Source of the DNA: Kitasatospora sp. DSM 101779
Lineage (GTDB): Bacteria; Actinomycetota; Actinomycetes; Streptomycetales; Streptomycetaceae
Length of the DNA stretch: 64,000 nt
NCBI RefSeq assembly: GCF_025655475.1
Contig: NZ_JAHTIK010000001.1
Coordinates: forward strand, 5,001,370-5,065,369
Direction: 5' to 3'
A model generated the notes under the pieces. It searched no databases, had not been told where the DNA came from, and worked only from the letters and a program-made list of their open reading frames with translations. Positions within the stretch are counted from its first letter, which is position 1. Each line of letters opens with the position of its first letter. Below are positions 52,753-63,191 of the stretch, piece after piece. Both the position numbers and the translations under genes were made by a program.

Positions 52753-53003
52753 GTCCCCCGCTCCTTCCGGCCGACGGCTGCGTCAGCCTATCGGGGGACG
52801 GTACGGGGCCGGGCTGGCCCGCCGCGACAGTAGTTCGCCCCCGGTTCTGTCCGATTCCGCAGGGCGCAGTGCGGAGTGTCCGGCTCCGCTTCTTGGTCCC
52901 ATCGGTGGGGATTGGTATGGACTACTGGCGCTGTCTGCGGCTCCCCCCCCCGGCGTGACGCCCCGTCGGGCGGCGGCCGGCCGCCCCGACCCCGGGAGTC
53001 GAT

Positions 53004-53749
53004 GTGATGCGGACCACCACGGCGGTACGGCTCGCGACCGTGCCGGCGGCAGCCGCGGCGCTGGCCGGCTGCTCCTCCGCGGGCGGCGCACAAGCGCCGC
53101 GGCCGCGAGCGGCCCCGAGAGGTACGGCCGCCTCACCGAGGAGCAGGCCGCCAGGGGCTCGGTCACCGTCGACGGGCTCGCCCCGGTGCAGGCCGACTTC
53201 CGCGACTCCGACGCGGGCGGCGCGAAGACCGCCGTCGTCCTCTCGCACCAGAACGGCGGCACCCTCTGCGACCGGATCCCCTACCTGGACGCCTTCGCCA
53301 AGGCCGGCTACGCGGTGCTGCCCCACACCGCCGACGGGAACGGCTCCGACAACATCCAGCAGGTCGCCGGCTACCTCAGGACCAAGGGGATCGCCCGGCT
53401 GGTACGGGTGGGCGCCTCCAAGGGCGGCACCGGGTCGATCGTCGCCGGCTCGCTGCCGGACCTGGCGATGCCGCCGGCCGCGGTGGTCTCGCTGAGCTCG
53501 GCCGAGTCCTTCGGCGGTGACAGTGCGAGCAGCGCCGTCAAGCGGCTGGCCGTGCCCGTGCTGTTCGCCGCCGAGGCGGGGGACCGGCCCTTCGCCGACG
53601 ACGCGCACGGCCTGTACGACACGGCCGCCGCCGAGGACGAGCAGCTCAAGATCTACCCGGGCGCCGACCGCGGCGCCCCGCTGCTCTCCGACGGCGCCCT
53701 GCCCGACGTGCTCGCCTTCCTGGCCCGGACCGCGCCGCCGCAGGGCTGA
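53004..53749 (+). pseudogene. Frameshifted alpha/beta-hydrolase lipoprotein
   Basis: The 5' part, from GTG 53004 or ATG 53007 (ribosome site GGGAG at 52994), encodes a lipoprotein signal RTTTAVRLATVPAAAAALAGC with an LAGC lipobox. The hydrolase domain lies in another frame from about 53110 to 53749: TAVVLSHQNGGTLCDRIPYL, nucleophile elbow VGASKGGTGS, FAAEAGDRPFADDAHG and a C-terminal GADRGAPLL. One base appears to have been lost between about 53085 and 53130. In relatives the last motif has His (GADHG) as the catalytic residue; here it is Arg, which also argues for decay. A sequencing error could explain the frame but not the His loss. Confidence 0.75.
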
Positions 53750-53768
53750 CCGGAGCGGGCGCAGGGCA

Positions 53769-54368
53769 TCAGACCCAGAGGTCGGTGATCCGCACGTCGA
53801 GGTCGGCCAGCAAGCGGCGCAGCAGCGGCAGCGACAGGCCGATCACATTGCCCGGGTCGCCGTCGATGCCCTCCACGAACGGCGCCGAGCGGCCGTCCAG
53901 GGTGAACGCCCCGGCCACGTGCAGGGGTTCGCCGGAGGCGATGTACGCGGCGACCTCCTCGTCGTCCGGGGTGCCGAAGCGCACGGTGGTCGAGGCGGTC
54001 GCCGAGGACTGCCGGCCCGTCGCGCTGTCGATGACGCAGTGACCGGTCTGCAGCACGCCCGCCCGCCCGCGCATCGAACGCCAGCGCTCCATCGCCTCGG
54101 CGGCGTCCGCGGGCTTGCCGAGTGCCTGCCCGTCGAGCTCCAGCACCGAGTCGCAGCCGATCACCAGCTCGCCGCCGGCCAGTCCGGCGGCCACCGTCTT
54201 GGCCTTCGCCTCGGCCAGCACCAGGGCGAGTTCGGCGGGCGTGGCGGCGGTCAGCGCGTCCTCGTCGACCCCGCTGACCCGGACCTGCGGGTCGAGGCCG
54301 GCCTGGCGGAGCAGCCCGAGCCGGGCCGGGGACGCGGAGGCGAGGACGAGAGTGCGGCGATCGGTCAT
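53769..54368 (-). CDS. maf: Maf-like nucleoside triphosphate pyrophosphatase
   Basis: House-cleaning enzyme of 199 residues that hydrolyses dTTP, UTP or modified nucleotides. Typical Maf motifs are [37 protein letters not shown] with the catalytic acidic residue, and [22 protein letters not shown] (in two parts AFTLDGR and [11 protein letters not shown]). ATG at 54368. The linkage maf-mmpB-pccE-pccB is conserved in streptomycetes as I recall. Confidence 0.93.
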   Translation of the reverse strand: MTDRRTLVLASASPARLGLLRQAGLDPQVRVSGVDEDALTAATPAELALVLAEAKAKTVAAGLAGGELVIGCDSVLELDGQALGKPADAAEAMERWRSMRGRAGVLQTGHCVIDSATGRQSSATASTTVRFGTPDDEEVAAYIASGEPLHVAGAFTLDGRSAPFVEGIDGDPGNVIGLSLPLLRRLLADLDVRITDLWV

Positions 54369-54441
54369 GGCGCCCAGCCTAGGGGCAACCGGCGAGAGCG
54401 AGGGCACCCGTTCAGGGGCGCAGGTCCTGCCGGAGGGCTCC

Positions 54442-54567
54442 CTACCGCACCAGCAGGACGGCCGCGACGAAGCCGAGGACCGCCAGCAGCAGGCCGGCGC
54501 GGCGGAGCATCCGCTGGGCCCTCCGCGCTTCCGGGGAGGGTTCGTCGCGGGGGTCTGACCAGAGCAC
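54442..54567 (-). CDS. mmpB: Probable morphogenic membrane protein MmpB
   Basis: Membrane miniprotein of 41 residues: an acidic head [21 protein letters not shown], then [20 protein letters not shown], a single helix with basic flank and end. The LWSDP opening and the place between maf and the acyl-CoA carboxylase genes fit MmpB, a streptomycete protein tied to sporulation-related morphology. I identify it from memory of the motif and position, not from a search. The GTG 54567 start has only a weak ribosome site; an upstream in-frame extension is possible. Confidence 0.6.
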   Translation of the reverse strand: MLWSDPRDEPSPEARRAQRMLRRAGLLLAVLGFVAAVLLVR

Positions 54568-54797
54568 CTCACCAGCCTGCGTCCCGGTCGCGGGCGGCGC
54601 CTGAGTACGCGTACTCAAACCCTCCCACCCCGTCCGGAACCCTTGACGCGGGGAGCGGTCCGCCCTCCAATGGTCCGGACGACTTGTCGCGTTCATGATC
54701 CGTGCGGGCGGAGGACGCGTCAGCGCCACCAGGTCAGGGACTCCCCGGGCGTCGACCGGCGCCCGGTTTCCGCAGGTTCCAGCCGAGGAGACGTACC

Positions 54798-55223
54798 GTG
54801 TCCCGTTCGTCCGTCAGAACAGAGGCCGTCCGCCCTTATGCGGTGGGCCTCTTCCGTGTCGTCGCCGGTCTGCTGTTCACGGCCCACGGCGCGGCCTCGC
54901 TGTTCGGCGTCCCGGCCAGTGGCCGGGGCGGCGGCACCGTCGAGGCGTGGTCCTGGCCCGGCTGGTACGCCGCGGTCATCCAGCTCGTCGGCGGCGCCCT
55001 GGTGCTGCTCGGGCTCGCCACCCGCGCCGCCGCCGTCGTCTGCTCCGGCTCGATGGCGTACGCCTACTTCTCCGTGCATCAGGAGCACGCGCTCTGGCCG
55101 ATGCAGAACGGCGGCGAGCCGGCCGCGCTGTTCGCCTGGGTGTTCCTGCTGATCGCGGTGCTCGGCCCGGGCGCGGTGGCACTGGACGGCCTGCTCGGCC
55201 GCCGTTCGGCGCCGGCCGGCTGA
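54798..55223 (+). CDS. DoxX-family membrane protein
   Basis: Four-helix membrane protein of 141 residues: GLFRVVAGLLFTAHGAASLFG is the family opening, GWYAAVIQLVGGALVLLGLATR the second part, and AYAYFSVHQEHALWPMQNGGE a conserved polar stretch between helices 3 and 4. DoxX proteins take part in redox or membrane-oxidoreductase complexes in other bacteria; here the role is unknown. GTG 54798 follows GAGGAG. It converges with pccE across a terminator. Confidence 0.87.
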   Translation: MSRSSVRTEAVRPYAVGLFRVVAGLLFTAHGAASLFGVPASGRGGGTVEAWSWPGWYAAVIQLVGGALVLLGLATRAAAVVCSGSMAYAYFSVHQEHALWPMQNGGEPAALFAWVFLLIAVLGPGAVALDGLLGRRSAPAG

Positions 55224-55263
55224 CCGGCGCGACCCTTCGGACACCCTCCCGCCGGACGCACCG

Positions 55264-55306
55264 ACGGCCCGGCGCACCGCCCCGCGAGGGGGGTGCACCG
55301 GGCCGT
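55264..55306. terminator. Bidirectional terminator between DoxX and pccE genes
   Basis: Fourteen paired bases and one C-A mismatch (55264-55278 with 55292-55306) around a 13-base loop, between converging genes. Confidence 0.8.
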
Positions 55307-55321
55307 CCGGCGGCTCGGCCG

Positions 55322-55540
55322 CTAGCGGGCCCAGCCGGAGGTCCGCCAGGCGGCGGGGCCGGGGGTCGGCATGCTGCGCATCTTCCGCGCGTGGTCGCGC
55401 CACGGGGAGGCCGGGCCGCCCGCCCGGCCGGCCGCCTCGGCGGCGGCCTGTGCGGCGGCGGCCCGGGATTGGACCACCGCCAGGACGGTGGCCAGCTCCT
55501 CGGGGGTCGGCTGCCCGTGCAGCACCTGGATGGGGGCCAT
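55322..55540 (-). CDS. pccE: Acyl-CoA carboxylase epsilon subunit
   Basis: Small accessory subunit of 72 residues that stabilises and activates the actinomycete acyl-CoA carboxylase. It shows the family pattern QVLHGQPTPEELATVLAVVQ at the N-terminus, an Ala-rich helix, and SPWRDHARKMR...WRTSGWAR at the end with conserved Trp residues. It is encoded 24 bases downstream of the beta subunit gene on the same strand, as in S. coelicolor. Confidence 0.9.
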   Translation of the reverse strand: MAPIQVLHGQPTPEELATVLAVVQSRAAAAQAAAEAAGRAGGPASPWRDHARKMRSMPTPGPAAWRTSGWAR

Positions 55541-55564
55541 GGGTCGATCCTCTCCCGGAACGGA

Positions 55565-57157
<1,593 letters not shown>

Positions 57158-57423
57158 TGAGGTGGCTCTCCCTGGTCCTTGGCCGCTCCCGAAGCCGACG
57201 ACGGCATGAGGGCAGGGCGGCACTGCGACTACCGCCAAGTAGCGTAGCCAGCCGCGCGCGAATCGTGTTATGGCCAGCGACACAGTGTGTCGGAACGCCC
57301 ATCTGCGGCACGATGGGACGGCCTGTGGCCGGGGCGCCCGCACCCACCCTCCGCGCACCCACCACCGGGCCCGCGCCGGGCCCCGCGCCCCTTGCGCCGC
57401 GGCGGCCGCCGCGCGGCCCCGTC

Positions 57424-57440
57424 GGTAGGCTGGCCAGGTG
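57424..57440 (+). promoter_or_regulatory. Leaderless-type promoter of birA
   Basis: TAGGCT (57426-57431) lies 6 bases before GTG 57438, so transcription should start at or next to the start codon. No clear Shine-Dalgarno exists. Confidence 0.55.
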
Positions 57441-58358
57441 ACCGACGCCGAGCAGCCCGAACCCACCCGTCCCCGCCGCAGCGGCCTGCGCGGCCTCGGC
57501 CAGAGCGCCGGACCCTCCCCCTGGACGGACCTGGAGCGCCCGCCGCTGGACACCGCGGCCCTCCGCCGTGACCTGGTCGTCCCCGGCGGTCTGTGGACCT
57601 CCTTCGACGTCGTCACCGAGACCGGCTCCACCAACACCGACCTCGCCGCGCGGGCCCGGGCCGGCGCCGCCGAGGGCGCCGTGCTGGTCGCCGAGGCCCA
57701 GAACGCCGGCCGCGGCCGGATGGAGCGCCGCTGGAGCGCCCCGCCGCGCTCCGGCCTCTTCCTGTCGATGCTGCTGCGGCCCACCGGTGTGCCGGTCGAG
57801 CGGTACGGCTGGCTGCCGATCCTGGTCGGCGTCGCCGCGGCCGCCACCGTCGCCCGGATCGCCGAGCTCGACACCGGCCTCAAGTGGCCGAACGACCTGC
57901 AGGTCACCGTCGGCGGCGAGGAGCGCAAGATCGGCGGCATCCTCACCGAACTCTCCGGCGGCGCCGTCGTCGCCGGACTCGGCATCAACGTCTCGCTGCG
58001 CGCCGACGAACTCCCGGTGCCCACCGCCTCCTCGCTCGCCCTCGCCGGCGCCGCCGTCACCGACCGGCAGACCCTGCTGCGCGGCCTGCTGCGCGAGATC
58101 GCCGAGCTGTACGGCGAGTGGCGGGCCGCCGCCGGCGACCCGCACGCGAGCGGGCTGCTGCCCGCCTACACCGCCCGCTGCACGACGCTCGGCCGCCCGG
58201 TGCGGGTACAGCTGCCGGGCGAGCGCGAACTCGCCGGTGAGGCCGTCGCGGTGGACGGCGACGGGCGGCTGGTGGTGCGCACGCCGGACGGCACCCGCCA
58301 CCCGGTGGCCGCCGGCGACGTCGTGCACGTCCGCCCGGAGCGTCCGGACTCCGCCTGA
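57438..58358 (+). CDS. birA: Biotin-[acetyl-CoA carboxylase] ligase
   Basis: Attaches biotin to the BCCP Lys of AccA2. The 306-residue protein lacks an N-terminal helix-turn-helix, so it is a mono-functional ligase without repressor activity. Motifs: [17 protein letters not shown], the biotinyl-AMP loop [27 protein letters not shown] and [20 protein letters not shown]. It is divergent from pccB, whose product it supports indirectly. Confidence 0.93.
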   Translation: MTDAEQPEPTRPRRSGLRGLGQSAGPSPWTDLERPPLDTAALRRDLVVPGGLWTSFDVVTETGSTNTDLAARARAGAAEGAVLVAEAQNAGRGRMERRWSAPPRSGLFLSMLLRPTGVPVERYGWLPILVGVAAAATVARIAELDTGLKWPNDLQVTVGGEERKIGGILTELSGGAVVAGLGINVSLRADELPVPTASSLALAGAAVTDRQTLLRGLLREIAELYGEWRAAAGDPHASGLLPAYTARCTTLGRPVRVQLPGERELAGEAVAVDGDGRLVVRTPDGTRHPVAAGDVVHVRPERPDSA

Positions 58359-58501
58359 TCCGGACGGATGCCCCGGATTGCGGGATTCCGTGCGAACATT
58401 CCACCTGGCAGCGGTGTGAGGCGCGCCACTACCCCCGGGTGGTCGGCCGCCCTTGACAGGCAGGACAAGAGGAAGTGCGGCGACCGCACGGGGATGGACC
58501 G

Positions 58502-59596
58502 GTGGCAGGCGAGGAATCGGGCAACGGCAACGGCAACGGTGACCACGGCACGGGCGGGGCGGGCGAGCGCACCGTCGCGCTGGACCTGGAACGGCTGATC
58601 CTCGACGCCCCGCGCAAATACACCCCCTACCAGGCCGCCCGCGCGGCCGACGTGCCGATGGAGCTCGCCACCCGGTTCTGGCGGGCGATGGGCTTCCCCG
58701 ACATCGGCCAGTCCCGGGCGCTCACCGACAACGACGTGATCGCCCTGCGCCGCCTCGCCGGCCTCATCGAGTCCGGTCTGCTCAGCGAGCCGATGGCGAT
58801 CCAGGTCGCCCGCTCCACCGGCCAGACCACCGCCCGGCTCGCCGGCTGGCAGATGGACACCTTCCTGGAGAACCTCACCCAGGCCGTCGAGCCCGGCCTC
58901 ACCCGCGCCGAGGTCGCCTATCCGCTCACCGAGCTGCTGCTGCCCGAGCTGGAGCAGTTCCTGGTGTACGTCTGGCGCCGCCAGCTCGCCGCCGTCACCG
59001 GCCGCGTGGTGCACGCCGCCGAGGACAACGAGATCACCAGCGGCCGGCTCGCCGTCGGCTTCGCCGACCTGGTCGGCTTCACCCGGCTCTCCCGCCGGCT
59101 GGAGGAGGAGGAGCTCGGCTCACTCGTCGAGACCTTCGAGACCACCTGCTCCGACCTCATCGCCGGCCAGGGCGGCCGGGTGGTCAAGACCCTCGGCGAC
59201 GAGATCCTCTACGTCACCGAGGACCCGGCGGTCGCCGCCGAGATCGCCCTCTGTCTGGTGGAGACGCTCGCCAAGGAGGACACCATGCCCGCGCTGCGGG
59301 TCGGCATGGCGTTCGGCACCGTCACCTCCCGGATGGGCGACGTCTTCGGCACCACCGTCAACCTGGCCAGCCGGCTCACCTCCATCGCCCCGCGGGACGC
59401 CGTGCTCGTCGACGGCGAGTTCGCCACCGCGCTGGAGCAGACCGGCGCCGCCCCGCCGCACGTGCCGGACGACCCGGCGGGCCGGCAGGCCGAGGGCGGC
59501 TTCCCCTTCCACCTGCAGCCGATGTGGCGGCGCCCGGTGCGCGGCCTCGGCCTGGTCGAGCCCTGGCTGCTCAGCCGGAGCCACGACCCGGAGTGA
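58502..59596 (+). CDS. cya: Class III adenylate cyclase
   Basis: Soluble cAMP-forming enzyme of 364 residues. The N-terminal half (to about residue 175) is the helical pH-sensor-like region seen in actinomycete homologues. The catalytic domain starts VGFADLVGFTRLSRRLEEEE with the two metal Asp sites (FADLVG and KTLGDEILY), and ends GTTVNLASRLTSIA, the transition-state Asn/Arg helix. From memory it corresponds to S. coelicolor Cya, needed for germination and early growth. GTG 58502 is chosen; a GTG or ATG slightly upstream is possible. It follows birA by 143 bases. Confidence 0.92.
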   Translation: MAGEESGNGNGNGDHGTGGAGERTVALDLERLILDAPRKYTPYQAARAADVPMELATRFWRAMGFPDIGQSRALTDNDVIALRRLAGLIESGLLSEPMAIQVARSTGQTTARLAGWQMDTFLENLTQAVEPGLTRAEVAYPLTELLLPELEQFLVYVWRRQLAAVTGRVVHAAEDNEITSGRLAVGFADLVGFTRLSRRLEEEELGSLVETFETTCSDLIAGQGGRVVKTLGDEILYVTEDPAVAAEIALCLVETLAKEDTMPALRVGMAFGTVTSRMGDVFGTTVNLASRLTSIAPRDAVLVDGEFATALEQTGAAPPHVPDDPAGRQAEGGFPFHLQPMWRRPVRGLGLVEPWLLSRSHDPE

Positions 59597-59720
59597 CCCT
59601 CCCGGGAAGTGCCCCGGGGCGCCCCTGATGCGGTGCCCCTCGCGCGTGCCGCAGACCCGCACGACTTCACCTTGACAAACCGGGCAATGCCTTACCAAAC
59701 CGCCATAATCTTGGTCCAGG

Positions 59721-61583
59721 ATGGATACGCACCAGGGCGGACCAAGGGACGAGGCGATCCGGTTGAGCGGTGAGGCGGACAGGGCGGCGGACGGAGCCGG
59801 CCGACCCCCTTCCACCCCGGACGCGCGCCTGCGCGCGGTCGTCGAACTCGCCCACGACATGGCCGGGGCGCTGACGCCGCTGGAGGCCGTCCGCGCCGCC
59901 GCCGTCCGCGCGACCGCCGCGCTGGAGGCCACCATGGCCGCCGTCTCCGTCTGGGACCGCGAGTCCGGACGGCTCCGGGTGCTCGCCAACTACGGCGAAC
60001 TCGCCGCCGGCGAGGAGGAGTTCCCGGAGGACGAGTCCTACCCGGTGGCCGACTTCCCGGAGATCGTCACCTACCTCGACGAGCACTGGACGACCGGCCG
60101 GCTGCCCCGCGCCTGGGTGCAGACCGCCGAGGACACCGACCCCGGCCCCGCACCGGACCACCCGGCCGCCGGCGCCTTCTGCCTGCAGCGCGCCGCCGGA
60201 CTGCGCAGGCGCGGCCGCGAGTGCTGCCTGGTCGCGCCGATCGTCCTGCACGGCCAGGCCTGGGGCGAGCTGTACCTCGCCCGCAGCGCCGGCCTGCCGG
60301 TCTTCGACGAGGCCGACGTCGACTACGCCACCCTGCTCGCCGCCCAGATCTCCGCCGGCCTCTCGCAGACCGAGCGCCTCGCGGACCTGCGCCGCCTCGC
60401 CTTCACCGACCCGCTCACCGGCCTCGCCAACCGGCGCGCCGTCGACGCCCGGCTGGAGAGCGCCCTGCAGGCCCACAACCGCGACAACACCGTCGTCAGC
60501 CTGGTCGTCTGCGACGTCAACGGCCTCAAACGGGTCAACGACCAGCTCGGCCACGAGATGGGCGACCGCCTGCTGGAACGGTTCGCCCACCAGCTCTCGC
60601 TCTGCGCCGCCAAACTGCCCGGCAGTCTCGCCGCCCGCCTCGGCGGTGACGAGTTCTGCCTGCTCGTCGAGGGCCAGAAGGCCGACGAGGTGGTGGCCGT
60701 CGCCGAGGACCTCTGCGCCCGCGCCCTGCAGCTCACCGAGGGCGAGGGCGTCGCCTGCGGCGTCGCCTCCACCGGTGACTCCATCGGCCCGGTCTCCACC
60801 GCCGACCGGCTCTTCCGGCTGGCCGACGCCGCCCAGTACCGCGCCAAGGCCTCCCGCGCCGCCCACCCCGTGGTGGCAGGCCGCAGCCACGGCCCCGGCT
60901 TCTCGCCAGACCCGACGGTGCTGCTCGCCGACGCCGCAGACCCGCACCACCGGGCCGACGGCCGCCGCGGCGGCCCAGGCCAGCGCGGCAACGGCGACCG
61001 CCGGCGTTTCCGCGGAGCCGCCCGCAGCGCCGACCCCGGCCAGCTGCTCACCACCGTGCTGGCCGCACTCGACCAGAACGAGGTCCACCGCACCAGCCAC
61101 CCCGCCGACACCCTGGCCCGGATGGTCACCGTCGCCGAGACCTCCGCCCGGCTGCTCGACGCCGTCGCCTGGTGGGTCTCGTACGTGCCCCCGGGCTCGC
61201 ACCTGATGCGCACCGCCCAGCACGCCGTGTACCGGATGACCAGCGGCCCGAGCAGCTCCGGTGCCGCCACCCAGCGCGCCCAGATCGAGGCGCCGGACGC
61301 CGTGTTCGACCTCCGCCACTACCCGCTCACCCGGCGGGCCGCCCGGGGCGGCGGCTTCGCCCTGCGGGCCGGTGCCGCGGGCAACGACCCCTCCGAGGAG
61401 GCCGTGATGGTGGTCAGCGGCTACAAGGCGATGGTCGCCGCGGGCGGCCCCAACGCGGCCGGCGGCTGGCTGGTCGAACTCTTCGCCGACGACACCACCC
61501 TGCCGCTCGGCCAGATCGCCGCCGCCCTGCGCGCCCTGGTCGCCGTCGCCCTCTCCGGCCCGACGTCCCCGCCACCGGACTAG
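59721..61583 (+). CDS. GAF-GGDEF diguanylate cyclase
   Basis: Cyclic-di-GMP signalling protein of 620 residues. A GAF-like sensor covers about residues 30-220 (RAVVELAHDMAGALTPLEAV; WGELYLARSAGLPVFDEADV). The GGDEF domain follows: LAFTDPLTGLANRRAVDARL, CDVNGLKRVNDQLGHEMGDR and the active loop ARLGGDEFCLL. No RxxD is seen five residues before GGDEF, so the product-inhibition site is absent. A C-terminal region of about 230 residues has no known domain. Beside cya this puts two second-messenger synthases together; S. coelicolor has a GGDEF gene at the same place (I believe CdgE). Confidence 0.9.
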   Translation: MDTHQGGPRDEAIRLSGEADRAADGAGRPPSTPDARLRAVVELAHDMAGALTPLEAVRAAAVRATAALEATMAAVSVWDRESGRLRVLANYGELAAGEEEFPEDESYPVADFPEIVTYLDEHWTTGRLPRAWVQTAEDTDPGPAPDHPAAGAFCLQRAAGLRRRGRECCLVAPIVLHGQAWGELYLARSAGLPVFDEADVDYATLLAAQISAGLSQTERLADLRRLAFTDPLTGLANRRAVDARLESALQAHNRDNTVVSLVVCDVNGLKRVNDQLGHEMGDRLLERFAHQLSLCAAKLPGSLAARLGGDEFCLLVEGQKADEVVAVAEDLCARALQLTEGEGVACGVASTGDSIGPVSTADRLFRLADAAQYRAKASRAAHPVVAGRSHGPGFSPDPTVLLADAADPHHRADGRRGGPGQRGNGDRRRFRGAARSADPGQLLTTVLAALDQNEVHRTSHPADTLARMVTVAETSARLLDAVAWWVSYVPPGSHLMRTAQHAVYRMTSGPSSSGAATQRAQIEAPDAVFDLRHYPLTRRAARGGGFALRAGAAGNDPSEEAVMVVSGYKAMVAAGGPNAAGGWLVELFADDTTLPLGQIAAALRALVAVALSGPTSPPPD

Positions 61584-61832
61584 CGGGCCTGTCGTCAAAG
61601 GCGCACTCGGGAGGCCACGTCAGGGGCGCGTGGGGGCCCTCACGCGCTCCTGGTGGCGCGCCCCCGGTCCTGGGGGAGTGGAACCGCCGCGGCGGGGCAT
61701 CCGACGGGTGCGGCTGCGACGGGCCCGCGCGGGGTACGTCACAGCTGGGCCACAGGGGCCGCGCGGGGGCTGTGCCCCGCGGGCCGCGGCTGCGACAGTG
61801 GCCGGACAGCATCGGGGGACCTGGGAGGGACC

Positions 61833-62198
61833 ATGCGCACCAAGTTGGCGGGGGCACTGCTCGCACTGGCACTGGCGGTCGGCGGCTCTGCGCTGGCCGG
61901 CGGCGAGGCATCGGCGGCGACGCCCCGCACCGCACCCGCGGCAGCCGTTCAGCAGGCCCCGGCGCAGGCGCCGGCCCAGGCGCCCGCCCAGGCCCGGGCG
62001 ATCGGCCGGGCGGCGGCACCCGCCCTCGCCCCGGCGGCGTCCAAGCAGAAGACCAAGACGGCGAAGTCCAAGTCCAAGTCCAAGAAGAAGAAGAGCTTCT
62101 TCGGCACGGTCGCCGGCATCGTGATCGGCGTCGTGATCCTCGGCATCGTCCTGATCGTCATCGTCGTCGTCGTGATGGCGATGCGCCGCAGGAACTGA
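61833..62198 (+). CDS. Small exported Ala/Pro-Lys-rich membrane protein
   Basis: Protein of 121 residues of unknown function. A Sec signal (MRTKLAGALLALALAVGGSALAGGEASA in total, cut after EASA) is followed by QQAPAQAPAQAPAQA repeats, then a very basic KTAKSKSKSKKKKSFFG run and one C-terminal helix VAGIVIGVVILGIVLIVIVV with a MRRRN tail. The layout predicts an outside Pro/Ala stalk, a polycationic patch next to the membrane and a short inside tail. ATG 61833 follows GGGAGGGA. It converges with fdhD, only 22 bases away. Confidence 0.75.
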   Translation: MRTKLAGALLALALAVGGSALAGGEASAATPRTAPAAAVQQAPAQAPAQAPAQARAIGRAAAPALAPAASKQKTKTAKSKSKSKKKKSFFGTVAGIVIGVVILGIVLIVIVVVVMAMRRRN

Positions 62199-62220
62199 CC
62201 GAGCGCCGGGTGGCGGCCCG

Positions 62221-63042
62221 TCAGCCGGTCGCCACCCGCTCCGTGGCGGTGTACACGTTGGCGCTCTCGCCGCGCAGGAAGCCCACCAGGGTGAGGCCGA
62301 GCTCCTCGGCGAGCTCGACCGCGAGCGAGGACGGCGCCGACACCGCGGCCAGCAGCGGCACGCCCGCCAGCGCCGCCTTCTGGGTCAGCTCGAACGAGGC
62401 CCGCCCGCTCACCAGCAGCACGTGCCCGGTGAGCGGCAGCCGGCCCTCCCGAAGGGCCCAGCCGATCACCTTGTCCACCGCGTTGTGCCGTCCGACGTCC
62501 TCGCGGGCGCACAGCAGCCTGCCGTCCGCGTCGAACAGCCCGGCCGCGTGCAGCCCCCCGGTGGAGTCGAACGCCCGCTGCGCCGCGCGGAGCCGCTCCG
62601 GCAGGGCGTAGAGCAGGGCGGGGGAGACCCGCAGGGCGTCCCGGTCGACCGGCCAGCGGCTGTGCGTGCGCACCGCCTCGACGGTGTCCCGGCCGCAGAG
62701 CCCGCAGGCGCTGGTGGTGAGCAGGTTGCGGTGCCCGGAGAGCGGGGCCGCGTCGCCGCGCACCGTCGCGTCCACCACGTTGTAGCTGTTGACGCCCTCG
62801 TCGTCGGTGCCCGCGCAGTACCGCAGCGCGGCCAGCTGCTCGGTGCGGTGGACGACGCCCTCGCCGACCAGGAAGCCCGCTACCAGGTCGAAGTCGTGGC
62901 CGGGGGTGCGCATGGTGACGGTCAGCGGCTCGCCGCCGAGCCGTATCTCCAGCGGTTCCTCGGCCGCCAGCGCGTCCGGGCGCACGCCCGCCTCGTCGCC
63001 GCGCAGCCGGACCACCCGGCGCCGTACCGTCGCCCGTGCCAT
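62221..63042 (-). CDS. fdhD: Formate dehydrogenase accessory sulfurtransferase
   Basis: Transfers sulfur from a cysteine desulfurase to the molybdenum cofactor of formate dehydrogenase. The 273-residue protein has [16 protein letters not shown], the CxxC loop [10 protein letters not shown], and [15 protein letters not shown], which is the pterin-binding region. ATG 63042 is chosen; upstream frame is arginine-rich noise. The neighbouring gene hutH diverges from it. No formate dehydrogenase structural gene is in the window. Confidence 0.93.
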   Translation of the reverse strand: MARATVRRRVVRLRGDEAGVRPDALAAEEPLEIRLGGEPLTVTMRTPGHDFDLVAGFLVGEGVVHRTEQLAALRYCAGTDDEGVNSYNVVDATVRGDAAPLSGHRNLLTTSACGLCGRDTVEAVRTHSRWPVDRDALRVSPALLYALPERLRAAQRAFDSTGGLHAAGLFDADGRLLCAREDVGRHNAVDKVIGWALREGRLPLTGHVLLVSGRASFELTQKAALAGVPLLAAVSAPSSLAVELAEELGLTLVGFLRGESANVYTATERVATG

Positions 63043-63173
63043 CGACCCTCCGCATGCCGTGTCCGCCGTGCCCAGCCTGCGGCACCGCACCGTCCTGACG
63101 GAAATCCTGCCCCCGGTCGCCGCGGGACGCGTCCGGCCAGCGGTTGTCAGATTCCCATTCACCTGATCTCATT

Positions 63174-63191
63174 GTGCATATGGATATGCAC
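63174..63191. promoter_or_regulatory. Perfect inverted repeat over the hutH start codons
   Basis: GTGCATAT-GG-ATATGCAC, 8-bp arms around 2 bases, covering ATG 63180 and ATG 63186. Such an AT-centred perfect palindrome stands out in this G+C-rich DNA and would be a good repressor operator for hutH. No Shine-Dalgarno precedes the gene. Confidence 0.7.

Noticed and set aside
52943-52951. Run of nine C residues near the frameshifted hydrolase
   Set aside because: It lies upstream of the start codon and so cannot cause the frame change within the coding part.
59672-59711. TTGACA and TAATCT before the GGDEF gene as a sigma-70-like promoter
   Set aside because: The spacing is 28 bases, too long for one promoter. 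TAATCT alone may be a -10 box with another -35.
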